DNA of 48,016 nucleotides from Sporolactobacillus sp. THM7-7 (GTDB taxonomy: Bacteria; Bacillota; Bacilli; Bacillales; Sporolactobacillaceae): the NCBI RefSeq assembly GCF_004153225.1, contig NZ_SEMB01000025.1, forward strand, positions 1 to 48,016. Reading direction: 5' to 3'. The position numbers were made by a program, and so were the translations under genes. How positions within the stretch are numbered: the stretch's first letter is position 1; each line of letters starts with the position of its first letter. This document shows positions 17,733 through 26,157 of this stretch, piece after piece. The notes beneath the pieces were generated by a model. It was not told the origin of the DNA. It saw only the letters and a list, made by a program, of their open reading frames with translations, and made no database searches.

Positions 17733-18401
17733 GCCGCCGATCATTGAAGCCGCGTCGCCGGCGTGATCACATCAGAACTTTCTCACCGCTGCAAAAACTC
17801 AGTCAACCGCCCCGCCTTACGCTTGCTCGGGTTCTGATCCATTTATAATCTAAATCTCGGGAATACCAAAAGAGAGCGGATTCAAAAGACGTTGTCAGGG
17901 CAGTGAATCTGTTCCTATTGTCTGCCAGAAAATCTATATCCATTCTTCCCGGATCCTATTTGTTAACGTCCCTCTTTGAACAGCACAGCTTTCCATGACA
18001 GAATCTGTTAAAAAGGAGACAAAAAGGGAGAGAAGGTCGAGGAAGCACAGCCTTTGCTGCCTGCGCAACAAATAAAGTATATGAGGAACGCAAAACAAGC
18101 GGGCGTTGAGATCGGCCAGCCATTTTTTCCGGACATCTAATAGGACTTCTGAAGCGGGTCGTACCTAATTACCCCCAGGCGGTCGTTCCGATATATCAGT
18201 ATAAAGAATTTACATGCTAATATCAATCAAATCATTTCAAATTCAATCAAAAAACCTCATTTTTTTGACTTTTTTATGAACACTTTACGAGTAATCATTC
18301 ATATTAGAGGCAAAGAATAACTTGCCAACTGATCAATCTTTGATCCGGTCAGAGGCTTATTTTTCTGAGCCTACTTTCGCTAAAATTTTTATTAACGAAA
18401 T
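17733..18401. other. Gene-free stretch between qoxD and the fruK promoter
   Basis: About 670 bases with no convincing gene. One frame is open from about 18010 to 18142 and ends in VEIGQPFFPDI, but it has no start with a ribosome site and I recognise no family. It may be a gene remnant. The part next to the qox terminator is very AT-rich. Confidence 0.4.
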
Positions 18402-18444
18402 AAAAAGCAGGCAGGATTACCCGCATGGATAATCCTGCCTGCTT
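18402..18444 (-). terminator. Intrinsic terminator of the qox operon
   Basis: A perfect 15-bp stem: AAGCAGGCAGGATTA (18405-18419) pairs with TAATCCTGCCTGCTT (18430-18444), loop of 10. Read on the minus strand it is followed by TTTTTATTT. It lies 14 bases after the qoxD stop. Confidence 0.95.
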
Positions 18445-18457
18445 CCGAACAAAGCCA

Positions 18458-18778
18458 TTACAGCATGAATGCCATAATCCATAACGTTCCAGCGACCATG
18501 GCAAACGCCACAAATAAACCAAAGGCGATACCCATCATTTGGTGGGACGGATCGGTACCCTCTGTAAAGTGCATGAACATAAACAGCTGAATCAGCGCCT
18601 GAATAATAGCCAGACCGACGATTACGGTCAAAGTAATCGGCACCGGCAGCGAGAGACCAAGCGCTACCCATAAAGCGAGGAAGGTAAGCGCCAGCGATAA
18701 AAACAGTCCGACAACTTGTTTCCAGGGAAAACCTTTTGGTTCAGGTTTAACGGCGGTATTCTTATACTCCTTTATCAT
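18458..18778 (-). CDS. qoxD: Cytochrome aa3 quinol oxidase subunit IV
   Basis: Small accessory membrane subunit of the quinol oxidase. The 106 residues form three hydrophobic helices with FPWKQVVGLFLSLALTFLAL at the front, then IQALIQLFMFMHF, a subunit-IV hallmark, and a C-terminal helix. It is shorter than the 124 residues of B. subtilis QoxD but complete at both ends. Its ATG directly follows the qoxC stop. It is the last gene of qoxABCD and is followed by a strong terminator. Confidence 0.93.
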   Translation of the reverse strand: MIKEYKNTAVKPEPKGFPWKQVVGLFLSLALTFLALWVALGLSLPVPITLTVIVGLAIIQALIQLFMFMHFTEGTDPSHQMMGIAFGLFVAFAMVAGTLWIMAFML

Positions 18779-19405
18779 TTAAATCACCATCCCTGTTAAA
18801 TAAACGGCCGTATAGATAAAGATCCAGACAACGTCAAGGAAATGCCAGTACAGGCCGGCCATGAAGGCCTTCCGGGCGGTAACGGGCGTGACGCCGCGCT
18901 GAGCGAGCTGAATGACAATACAAATCACCCAGAAAATACCGAGTGTTACGTGAGCGCCGTGTGTGCCGAGCAAAATATAAAACCCGGATAAAAACGCGCT
19001 TAAGTGAATCGGCGCGCCCTCCTGAACGGAGTAAACATAAAATTCATTGATTTCAAGTCCAAGGAAAATCAGGCCTAAAATCAGCGTGACCACAAACCAG
19101 AAGATCAGGCCTTTCGTATTGTGACGGCGAAGTTCCAGCGTACCTAGACCGCACGTAAAACTGCTGACGAGAAGAACGATCGTCTCCGCCATAACCGGAC
19201 CGATTTCAAACAGGTCTTTAGCGGACGGGCCGTTTCCGATACTGCCTTGAAGAATAAGATAGGTCGCAAACAGCGTGGAGAACAGAACCAGGTCCGACGC
19301 CATAAAAATCCAGAAACCGACAATGCGTAGGTCGCCTTCTTCGGTGGTGTATTCGAGAGGCATATTCTTTCTCTTATCAGAGTCTGACAGCGATGATGCA
19401 GCCAT
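18779..19405 (-). CDS. qoxC: Cytochrome aa3 quinol oxidase subunit III
   Basis: Five-helix membrane subunit of the haem-copper quinol oxidase, 208 residues. Recognisable segments are LRIVGFWIFMASDLVLFSTLF, AETIVLLVSSFTCGL, FLGLEINEFY and FYILLGTHGAHVTLGI, with the C-terminal FLDVVWIFIYTAVYL. Subunit III helps stabilise subunit I. It overlaps the qoxB stop by one base (TAATG), so translation is probably coupled. Length and order match B. subtilis qoxC (204 residues). Confidence 0.95.
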   Translation of the reverse strand: MAASSLSDSDKRKNMPLEYTTEEGDLRIVGFWIFMASDLVLFSTLFATYLILQGSIGNGPSAKDLFEIGPVMAETIVLLVSSFTCGLGTLELRRHNTKGLIFWFVVTLILGLIFLGLEINEFYVYSVQEGAPIHLSAFLSGFYILLGTHGAHVTLGIFWVICIVIQLAQRGVTPVTARKAFMAGLYWHFLDVVWIFIYTAVYLTGMVI

Positions 19406-21375
19406 TATGACAACCTCCCCGTAGCGCGTTCCGTGCGCTCAATTTCATCGGTCGGAATATGGTGGTGATCATCGTAGACAAACGACCGGGCAATCATACA
19501 AATTGCAACGCCGATGAGCCCGGGGATGCCCATCCAGTACCACTTAAAGACAAAGCCGAATCCGGCGACAAAGAACAGGGCGCTCATGATAAACGGAATC
19601 CCCGAATTGTTCGGCATATGAATCGGCTCGAACGGTTTCGGCTTTTGCTCCCTGCCTCTTTTCTTGTCTTCTTTCATCGCCGCAAATGCATCGCGCGTCG
19701 TCACTTTCGGAATATGCGCGAAGTTATATTCAGGCGCCGGCGAGGGAATCGACCATTCAAGCGTACGGCCACCCCATGGATCCCCCGTCGTATCACGCTT
19801 GCCCTTAATGGCACTCCAGACAATATTCCACGCCATGATAACGAAGCCGACACCCATGCCGAATGCACCGATCGTAATGATAAAATTAACCGGTCCCCAA
19901 CCGAGGCCTGCCGGGTATGTGTACATCCGGCGCGTCATGCCCATCAGGCCGAGGAAGTACATTGGCATAAAGCAGACGTTAAACGAGATCATGAAAACCC
20001 AGAATGACCATTTGCCAAGTTTCTCATTAAGCAAATAGCCGAACATTTTCGGCCACCAGTAGTGCAGGCCGCAGAAAACACCGAATACTGTCCCAGCAAT
20101 CAATGTACTGTGGAAGTGAGCAATCAAGAACATACTGTTATGATATTGATAATCGGCCGGTGCCATAGCCAGCATGACACCCGTAACCCCGCCGATCGTG
20201 AAATTCGGAATAAAAGCGAGCGCCCACAGCATCGGCGTTGTGAACTCTATTCGCCCTTTATTCAATGTAAACAGCCAGTTAAAAATTTTCACACCGGTCG
20301 GTATCGCAATCAGCATCGTCGACAGAGAAAAGAAAGCGTTGACCGGAGCTGTATTGCCCATCGTAAAGAAGTGGTGCAGCCACGTCAGGAAGCTTAGAAT
20401 CGAAATCGCAACCATTGAACAAACCATAGTGGCATAGCCGAACAGCGTCTTATGGGCAAATGTCGCAATCACTTCTGAGAAAATGCCGAACACCGGAAGC
20501 AGCACGATATACACTTCCGGATGCCCCCAGAACCAGAACAGGTTGGCCCAGAGCATCGGCGAACCGCCGCCGCCGATTGTGAAGAAGTGGGTCCCGAGCA
20601 AGTGATCGAACAGACCTAAAGCCAGTGTGACCGTAAAAGTCGGGAACGCAAAGATAATGATCAACGAGGTAATGAGAATCGACCAAGTAAACATCGGCAT
20701 TTTGAATAATGTCATACCCGGTGCCCGCATTTTCGCAATGGTTACGAGAAAGTTAATCCCTGTCATCAGCGAACCGATTCCTGAAATCTGGACCCCTATA
20801 TAATAATAATTCTGTCCGACACTGGAAGGATTCAGTTCCGGTCCAGCATAGGGGGCATACGCCGTCCACCCGGCATCCGGCGAGCCGCCGATAACAAACG
20901 ACAGGTTAAACAGCATGGCGCCGAAGAAAAACAGCCAGAAACTCAGCGCGTTGAGGTAAGGATAGGCTACGTCTCTCGCACCGATCTGCAGCGGCACGGC
21001 GATGTTCATCAACCCGAAGATAAACGGCATCGCCACAAAAATAATCATGATTGTGCCGTGTGTTGTAAAAATCTGATTATAATGATCCGCGTCCAGAAAA
21101 TTCATATTGGGAAGAGCCAGCTGCGTGCGCATTAAAATCGCATCGACGCCTCCCCTGAACAGCATCAGAAGCGCCGCGATAATATACATAATACCTATTT
21201 TTTTATGATCGACCGTCGTCAGCCATTCATCCCAAAGCCATCTCCACTTTTTGAAGTACGTCAGCGTCACGACAATGGCGATAGAAGCCAGGGCGATCGA
21301 TACGTCCGCACCGTAGATCATCGGATCCCCGGTAACGAAAAAGTCACCAAGAAACGCCTTGATATTTTCGATCAT
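19405..21375 (-). CDS. qoxB: Cytochrome aa3 quinol oxidase subunit I
   Basis: Catalytic subunit that reduces oxygen to water with electrons from menaquinol and pumps protons; it binds low-spin haem, haem a3 and CuB. The 656-residue protein has TTVDHKKIGIMY at the start of the core, the haem ligand in FTTHGTIMIIF, the CuB-histidine/tyrosine motif WGHPEVYIVLLP, the HH pair in TWLHHFFTMG, and the haem-ligand region IAHFHSTLIAGTVFG. An extra hydrophobic C-terminal region (about 590-640) fits QoxB. Its start overlaps the qoxA stop as ATGA. Confidence 0.98.
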   Translation of the reverse strand: MIENIKAFLGDFFVTGDPMIYGADVSIALASIAIVVTLTYFKKWRWLWDEWLTTVDHKKIGIMYIIAALLMLFRGGVDAILMRTQLALPNMNFLDADHYNQIFTTHGTIMIIFVAMPFIFGLMNIAVPLQIGARDVAYPYLNALSFWLFFFGAMLFNLSFVIGGSPDAGWTAYAPYAGPELNPSSVGQNYYYIGVQISGIGSLMTGINFLVTIAKMRAPGMTLFKMPMFTWSILITSLIIIFAFPTFTVTLALGLFDHLLGTHFFTIGGGGSPMLWANLFWFWGHPEVYIVLLPVFGIFSEVIATFAHKTLFGYATMVCSMVAISILSFLTWLHHFFTMGNTAPVNAFFSLSTMLIAIPTGVKIFNWLFTLNKGRIEFTTPMLWALAFIPNFTIGGVTGVMLAMAPADYQYHNSMFLIAHFHSTLIAGTVFGVFCGLHYWWPKMFGYLLNEKLGKWSFWVFMISFNVCFMPMYFLGLMGMTRRMYTYPAGLGWGPVNFIITIGAFGMGVGFVIMAWNIVWSAIKGKRDTTGDPWGGRTLEWSIPSPAPEYNFAHIPKVTTRDAFAAMKEDKKRGREQKPKPFEPIHMPNNSGIPFIMSALFFVAGFGFVFKWYWMGIPGLIGVAICMIARSFVYDDHHHIPTDEIERTERATGRLS

Positions 21376-22382
21376 TGGTCATGTCCCCCTTCCTCGCCGT
21401 CATGTCCGTTTTCATGACCGGACATATCCATATCACCATGATCCATTTCCTCGTGATTTTCTTCTTTATCCCCATGATGATGATTGTCCATCCAATGCCT
21501 TTGTTCTACCGGTTCTCCTTTTTCCTGCTGCTCCATCTGCGCCTTGTTCAGATTCTTTTCAATCTCTTTCGGATAGGATGAGAACTCGGTCGGCTCAACG
21601 GTACTCGGCTTCAGCAGCTCTTTGTACTTGTCCATAGTCAGCGTCGGTTTATTCTCTTTTATATTGCTAACCCAATGATCAAAGTCGCCGCTGTTTTTCG
21701 CAAGAACCTGGAAATTCATGTGGGCAAAGCCTCTGCCTGAAAAGTTCGAGCTTCGGCCTTCATACCTCCCTGCTTTGTCCGCCTGAAGCCAGAGCTGCAT
21801 CGGCATATCCGTCATCGTATACTGCTGCCCGCCTAGCTCCGGTACCCAGAAGGCATTCATTGCATCATAAGCATGAAGACGGAATTTTACCGGAACCCCT
21901 TCCGGAATAACCACATAGTTCACTGTTTCGATATTCTGTTCCGGATAACGGAACAGCCATTTCCACTGAACGGAAGTCACGTCGATGGTCAGCGTTTTCC
22001 CCGAGAGCGAATCCGGAGCCTTTGCCGCGGCTTCCGGGGGATTCTCCAGTCCCCAGAGTACTTTTATCGTCGGGACAGCCAGTGCGATACAAATCAGCAC
22101 CGGAATCAGAATCCAGACCATTTCCAGTTTCAGGTTTCCCGTATCGTTCGGATCATGTGCCTTGCTGTTTTTACGTCCAAAGCGAACGAGCACATAAATA
22201 AAAATGATGAGAACAACCGCAAGAATGAGACTCATCATGATCAGCGACCAGACGATCAAATGGTACTGATCTCGCGCGACAGGTCCCTGAGGGTTCAGTA
22301 CAGCAACGTTTGAACAGCCTGTCAGCGCAAACAATAACAGTGCGAGAGCCCCCAGCAATTTGATTTTGAAGGATTTTTTCAT
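21372..22382 (-). CDS. qoxA: Cytochrome aa3 quinol oxidase subunit II (lipoprotein) with His-rich tail
   Basis: Subunit II of the oxidase, 336 residues. A lipoprotein signal ends in LFALTGC; two transmembrane helices follow (about 40-65 and 85-110), then a cupredoxin-like outside domain with VTSVQWKWLFRYPE and AYDAMNAFWVPELGGQQY. The cysteine copper-A ligands of cytochrome c oxidases are absent, so the donor is quinol. The last 45 residues are unusually rich in His, Asp and Glu (HHHGDKEENHEEMDHGD and more). The ATG is preceded by GAGGGGGG at about 12 bases. The frame is open further upstream but lacks a signal sequence start there. Confidence 0.95.
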   Translation of the reverse strand: MKKSFKIKLLGALALLLFALTGCSNVAVLNPQGPVARDQYHLIVWSLIMMSLILAVVLIIFIYVLVRFGRKNSKAHDPNDTGNLKLEMVWILIPVLICIALAVPTIKVLWGLENPPEAAAKAPDSLSGKTLTIDVTSVQWKWLFRYPEQNIETVNYVVIPEGVPVKFRLHAYDAMNAFWVPELGGQQYTMTDMPMQLWLQADKAGRYEGRSSNFSGRGFAHMNFQVLAKNSGDFDHWVSNIKENKPTLTMDKYKELLKPSTVEPTEFSSYPKEIEKNLNKAQMEQQEKGEPVEQRHWMDNHHHGDKEENHEEMDHGDMDMSGHENGHDGEEGGHDQ

Positions 22383-22422
22383 TGTCTCTCTCTTCCCCCC
22401 TCTTTCAATCAGTAAAAGATAT

Positions 22423-22481
22423 TTTATATCAATACATGACCCGTAAACATTCACATTATATCATAAAAATGATTAATTATA
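22423..22481 (-). promoter_or_regulatory. AT-rich qox promoter region with stacked -10 boxes
   Basis: Minus-strand -10-like hexamers lie at 22423-22428 (TATAAA), 22455-22460 (TATAAT) and 22476-22481 (TATAAT). None has a good -35 box, suggesting activator-dependent or several weak starts. This is a positional inference. Confidence 0.4.
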
Positions 22482-22627
22482 TCCCAATCGTTAGGTACCT
22501 GCTGTGACCTATCGAACATCCCGGTTTATTTTTCTCTTTGCAGCGCCATTTTTTTAAAAAACGGACATATTTTCTTCACAATATTGTCACATATCCCAGC
22601 CCTGCGATTATGGCCATCCCATCGGTT

Positions 22628-22641
22628 TTAAAGCGTTTACA
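22628..22641. promoter_or_regulatory. cre-like CcpA site upstream of qoxA
   Basis: TTAAAGCGTTTACA fits the cre consensus TGNAANCGNWNNCA except at position 2. It is about 245 bases before the qoxA start and 54 bases after the hydrolase stop, so if used it would most likely affect qox. Confidence 0.4.
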
Positions 22642-22656
22642 TTTTACGGGAAACAT

Positions 22657-22687
22657 AAAAAAGCAGCCGCAGACCGGGGCCGCTTCT
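22657..22687 (-). terminator. Intrinsic terminator of the NlpC/P60-LysM gene
   Basis: On the minus strand AAGCGGCC.CG pairs with CGGCTGCTT with one mismatch and one bulge, followed by TTTTTTATG. It begins eight bases after the stop codon. Confidence 0.75.
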
Positions 22688-22694
22688 TTCTGAA

Positions 22695-23603
22695 TCAACG
22701 AGGGAGCACGAGATGCTGGCCCGGATAGATAATAATAGAAGACAGGTTATTCGCTCGCATTAATTGGTTGACCGTTGTCCCGTTCAATGTCGCAATTTCC
22801 CACAATGAATCACCTGATTTGACTTCGTAAGTGCCTCCCGAGGTTTGGTTTCCCGCTGACGTCTGGACAGCCGGTTCAGAAACATCGGATGAAGACACCC
22901 CCGCCAGTTTTAATTGCTGGCCCGGAAAAATGAGATCCGACTGCAGGTTGTTCATGGATTTCAAGTCATTGACCGACAACCCGTTTTGCCGTGCGATCCT
23001 CCAGAGACTGTCCCCGCTCTGAACTGTATAAACGGATCCCTGGCTACTGGAAGGCTGACCGGGCTGATCGCCCGTTTGCGCCCGAGCGGCCGGCTGAGTC
23101 TGTTGTGCGTGCGACGCCGCTTCCTGACCGGACGGCAAAGCGACCCGGCGGGCAGTCCGGAAGAGCGGCGACCAATAATTTTCCGAGCCGCCGCCGCTGA
23201 ACACATTCGTTACATGCACGCCGACCGTTGATTCAGCACTGATCATTTGTCCATTGCCGATATAGATACCTACATGATTGATACTGCCGTTGTTATCCGT
23301 ATCAAAGAACAGAAGATCTCCCGTCTGCAGGCTGCCTTTGTCAACAGGCGTCCCGACTGCCGCTTGAGCTGCGGAAGTTCTCGGCAGAGTCACGCCGGCT
23401 ATCGTTTTATAAATAAACTGGGTAAAAGAAGAGCAATCAAATGATGCTGTTGAAAAGGCGGGTGCCCCGTACTCGTACGGTTTTCCCTGAAAACCAAGAG
23501 CCTTATTCACGAGAGCGTCTCCGCCTGCCGCAAACGCCTCGTGGCCTCCGGCTGAAAGAAAAAGTCCCCCTATTACGGCTGCAGGTACCATTATTTTTTT
23601 CAC
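22695..23603 (-). CDS. Secreted NlpC/P60 peptidoglycan hydrolase with two C-terminal LysM domains
   Basis: Wall hydrolase of 302 residues, probably a D,L-endopeptidase cutting peptide stems. The signal peptide ends near residue 25 (EAFA-AG). The NlpC/P60 domain (about 28-150) has the nucleophile C57 in FDCSSFT, H110 in INHVGIYIG and GDLLFFD. A Gln/Ser/Pro linker (about 158-190) leads to LysM domains at about 191-233 and 259-301, each with the SGDSLW motif. In LytE, LytF and CwlS of B. subtilis the LysM modules precede the catalytic domain, so the order here is reversed. The start is GTG with GGAGGGG six bases upstream. Confidence 0.92.
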   Translation of the reverse strand: MKKIMVPAAVIGGLFLSAGGHEAFAAGGDALVNKALGFQGKPYEYGAPAFSTASFDCSSFTQFIYKTIAGVTLPRTSAAQAAVGTPVDKGSLQTGDLLFFDTDNNGSINHVGIYIGNGQMISAESTVGVHVTNVFSGGGSENYWSPLFRTARRVALPSGQEAASHAQQTQPAARAQTGDQPGQPSSSQGSVYTVQSGDSLWRIARQNGLSVNDLKSMNNLQSDLIFPGQQLKLAGVSSSDVSEPAVQTSAGNQTSGGTYEVKSGDSLWEIATLNGTTVNQLMRANNLSSIIIYPGQHLVLPR

Positions 23604-23632
23604 AAAACGCCCCTCCCAATCTTATAACCTAG

Positions 23633-23672
23633 CGAAGCCAAGGCTTTGGCGCAGGCCGAGCCTTAGTTTCCT
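23633..23672. repeat. Dispersed CGAAGCCAAG element, copy 1
   Basis: Begins CGAAGCCAAGGC, contains the small palindrome GCCAAGGCTTTGGC, and ends GAGCCTTAGTTTCCT. The second copy at 45984-46023 shares most positions without gaps. This copy lies in the 5' region of the hydrolase gene, about 30 bases before its GTG. Confidence 0.5.
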
Positions 23673-23958
23673 GATACTATATTCCGTTAAAGGTTTTATA
23701 AAATTCATACAGAAAAAGAAAAACTATATAGAGGGTGCTCGAGAACCCGTCAAATGATGAGCGGGTCCAGCTCGTTCTCACGATCTTTTTCGAGCAGACT
23801 CATATAGAGATCCATGTGTTTTCTCTTTAATTTTAGCACCTTTTTCCAATATTAATATTACAGAAAGATTACAGTTCGACACATTTCTTCGTTTTCGCCG
23901 TATCAGTTCTCGCATTCGGCAGTTTCGGGGGGGGGCTTTCCCGCGATTCTAAGCCTAG
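23673..23958. other. Intergenic stretch between the hydrolase gene and the 21-bp array
   Basis: No gene seen. Minus-strand TATAGT near 23680 could be a -10 box for the hydrolase. An imperfect inverted repeat GAACCCG...CGGGTCC lies at about 23743-23770. A run of nine or more G marks 23927-23936, close to the array. Confidence 0.4.
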
Positions 23959-24924
23959 ATTTTGCAGATCCGTGACTAGATTCTGCAGGTTCGAGCTTAC
24001 ATTCCGCAGTTTCAGGCTTACTTTCTCCGATTCCGAGCTCACTTTCTGTCATTCCGAGCCCACTTTCTGCTATTCTGAGCTCGCTTTCTGTCATTCTGGG
24101 CTCGCTTTCTGCCATTCCGAGCTCGCTTTCTGCTATTCTGAGCTCGCTTTCTGGCATTCTGAGCTCGCTTTCTGTCATTCCGAGCCCACTTTCTGTCATT
24201 CTGAGCTCGCTTTCTCCGATTCCGAGCTCACTTTCTGCCATTCTGAACTCGCTTTCTGTCATTCTGGGCTCGCTTTCTCCGATTCTGAGCCCACTTTCTG
24301 TCATTCTGAGCTCGCTTTCTCCGATTCCGAGCTCACTTTCTGGCATTCTGAGCTCACTTTCTGCTATTCTGGGCTCGCTTTCTCCGATTCCGAGCTCACT
24401 TTCTGCTATTCTGAGCTCGCTTTCTGGCATTCTGAGCTCGCTTTCTGTCATTCTGAGCTCGCTTTCTGTCATTCTGAGCTCGCTTTCTGCCATTCCGAGC
24501 TCGCTTTCTGTCATTCTGGGCTCGCTTTCTCCCATTCTGGGCTCGCTTTCTCCGATTCTGAGCCCACTTTCTGCCATTCTGAGCTCGCTTTCTCCGATTC
24601 CGAGCTCGCTTTCTGGCATTCTGAGCTCGCTTTCTCCGATTCCGAGCTCGCTTTCTGTCATTCTGAGCTCGCTTTCTGTCATTCCGAGCCCACTTTCTGT
24701 CATTCTGAGCTCGCTTTCTCCGATTCCGAGCTCGCTTTCTGCCATTCCGAGCTTACTTTCTCCGATTCTGAGCCCACTTTCTGTCATTCTGAGCTCGCTT
24801 TCTCCGATTCCGAGCTCACTTTCTGTCATTCTGAGCTCGCTTTCTGGCATTCTGGGCTCGCTTTCTGTCATTCTGAGCTTACATTTTGGTGCTCCGGCTC
24901 TGCATTAACCGGCTGCGAGCCTAT
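23959..24924. repeat. Tandem array of 46 units of 21 bp (core GAGCTCGCTTTCT)
   Basis: Forty-one well-matched 21-bp units fill 24022-24882 in perfect register (861 bases with no insertion or deletion). Three diverged units precede (23959-24021) and two follow (24883-24924). Each unit carries TTTCT, a variable triplet (GTC, GCC, GCT, GGC, CCG or CCC), ATTC, then a G(A/G)GCTC-like core. Both strands are open for over 320 codons, reading as heptads such as MTESELR on minus and FCHSELA on plus. Neither has a credible start site. It lies five bases beyond the msrAB stop. Confidence 0.97.
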
Positions 24925-24929
24925 GGCCG

Positions 24930-25889
24930 TCAATCCGCAAACTGCTTTCTGTATTCCCCATAGCCTTCAGATTCAAGTTCTTCTTTCGGTATAAAGCGCA
25001 GCGCGGCCGAATTGATGCAGTAGCGCAGGCCGCCCGGTGCCGGTCCGTCGTCAAAGACGTGGCCGAGGTGAGAATCAGCGAACTGACTGCGCACTTCGGT
25101 CCGGATCATTCCAAAGCTCGAATCCGTATTTGCGACAATCTGGTCTTCTTTCAACGGCCTGGTAAAGCTCGGCCAGCCGCAGCCCGCATCATACTGATCC
25201 TTTGACGAAAAAAGCGGCTCCCCCGAAACAATGTCCACGTAGATCCCTTCGCGGCGGTTGTTCCAGTATTCGTTGTCAAAGGGGCGCTCCGTCCCATTCT
25301 CTTGCGTTACCTTGTATTGAAGGTCCGTCAGTTTTTCCTTTAAGGCCTTTTTATTCTTTTTGACCCGCCAATGCTCCCGGATAAACCGATCGCGTCCCGA
25401 CCCCTGCCGGTACATCCTATAATGGAACGGATTTTTTCGATAATAATCCTGATGATAATCTTCCGCCGGATAAAACGGGCCCGCTGGAACAATTTCCGTC
25501 GTAATCGGTTTTTTAAACCGTCCGCTTTCTTCGAGCGCTATCTTAGACGCCTCGGCAATGCACTTTTGTTCCTCATTATGATAAAAAATCGCCGTTCTAT
25601 ATGAAGAGCCGCGGTCGTGGAACTGCCCGCCGGCGTCTGTCGGATCGATTTGCTGCCAAAAAAGTTCGACCAGCTTTTTATAGGGAAAAACGTCGGGCTG
25701 AAAGGTAATCTCCACCGCCTCAGCGTGTCCCGTCGTCTCCGAACAGACCTCTTCATAGGTCGGATTTATTTTCTCACCGCCCGTATACCCCGAAACCACT
25801 TTTACAATCCCGGGCAACTCGTCAAACGGATGAACCATACACCAGAAACAGCCGCCCGCAAATGTCGCCTTTTCCATTTTTCCAGTCAT
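24930..25889 (-). CDS. msrAB: Bifunctional methionine sulfoxide reductase MsrA-MsrB
   Basis: Repairs oxidised methionine: MsrA acts on the S-sulfoxide and MsrB on the R-sulfoxide. In the 319-residue fusion, MsrA spans about 5-165 with nucleophile C14 in GGCFWC and the motifs [15 protein letters not shown] and [17 protein letters not shown]. MsrB spans about 185-310 with [19 protein letters not shown] and the catalytic cysteine in [12 protein letters not shown]. The zinc-binding CxxC pairs of many MsrBs are absent. The start is the ATG with GGGAG seven bases upstream; longer in-frame starts lack one. It is cytoplasmic, as no signal is present. Its 3' end abuts the 21-bp array. Confidence 0.96.
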   Translation of the reverse strand: MTGKMEKATFAGGCFWCMVHPFDELPGIVKVVSGYTGGEKINPTYEEVCSETTGHAEAVEITFQPDVFPYKKLVELFWQQIDPTDAGGQFHDRGSSYRTAIFYHNEEQKCIAEASKIALEESGRFKKPITTEIVPAGPFYPAEDYHQDYYRKNPFHYRMYRQGSGRDRFIREHWRVKKNKKALKEKLTDLQYKVTQENGTERPFDNEYWNNRREGIYVDIVSGEPLFSSKDQYDAGCGWPSFTRPLKEDQIVANTDSSFGMIRTEVRSQFADSHLGHVFDDGPAPGGLRYCINSAALRFIPKEELESEGYGEYRKQFAD

Positions 25890-26111
25890 CTTAAATCTCC
25901 CTTGTATCAAGTTTTCCGAGACCTTTCGAATACCCACTGAAGCTTCCCGACTTTTCTTTGAATACCTCACCTTTTAGTGTACCCGATAAACCGCCGAAAC
26001 GGCGAACATGGTGCCCAATTTCTGAGTCAGACAGCACCTGTTGTCTCGACTCTGAAAAAAGTCTGATATGCCTGTTCGTCACAAACCGTGGTTTTTTTAT
26101 CTTGTTCTTAT

Positions 26112-26117
26112 TATAAT
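26112..26117 (+). promoter_or_regulatory. Likely -10 box of pdxK
   Basis: Perfect TATAAT, about 40 bases before the pdxK ATG. The matching -35 position is poor. The divergent msrAB start is 220 bases away. Confidence 0.45.
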
Positions 26118-26157
26118 AGGACTAAACGAAATTATTTTTATAAAGGAGACGGGTTGC

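Noticed and set aside
23903-24871. A 322-codon minus-strand frame of MTESELR-type heptads through the 21-bp array
   Set aside because: Its start lies inside the repeat with no ribosome site, substitutions are mostly non-silent, and the plus strand is equally open. The openness follows from a stop-free 21-bp unit.
23972-24994. A 340-codon plus-strand frame of FCHSELA-type heptads over the same array
   Set aside because: Same reasons; it also runs into the end of msrAB on the opposite strand and has no ribosome site.
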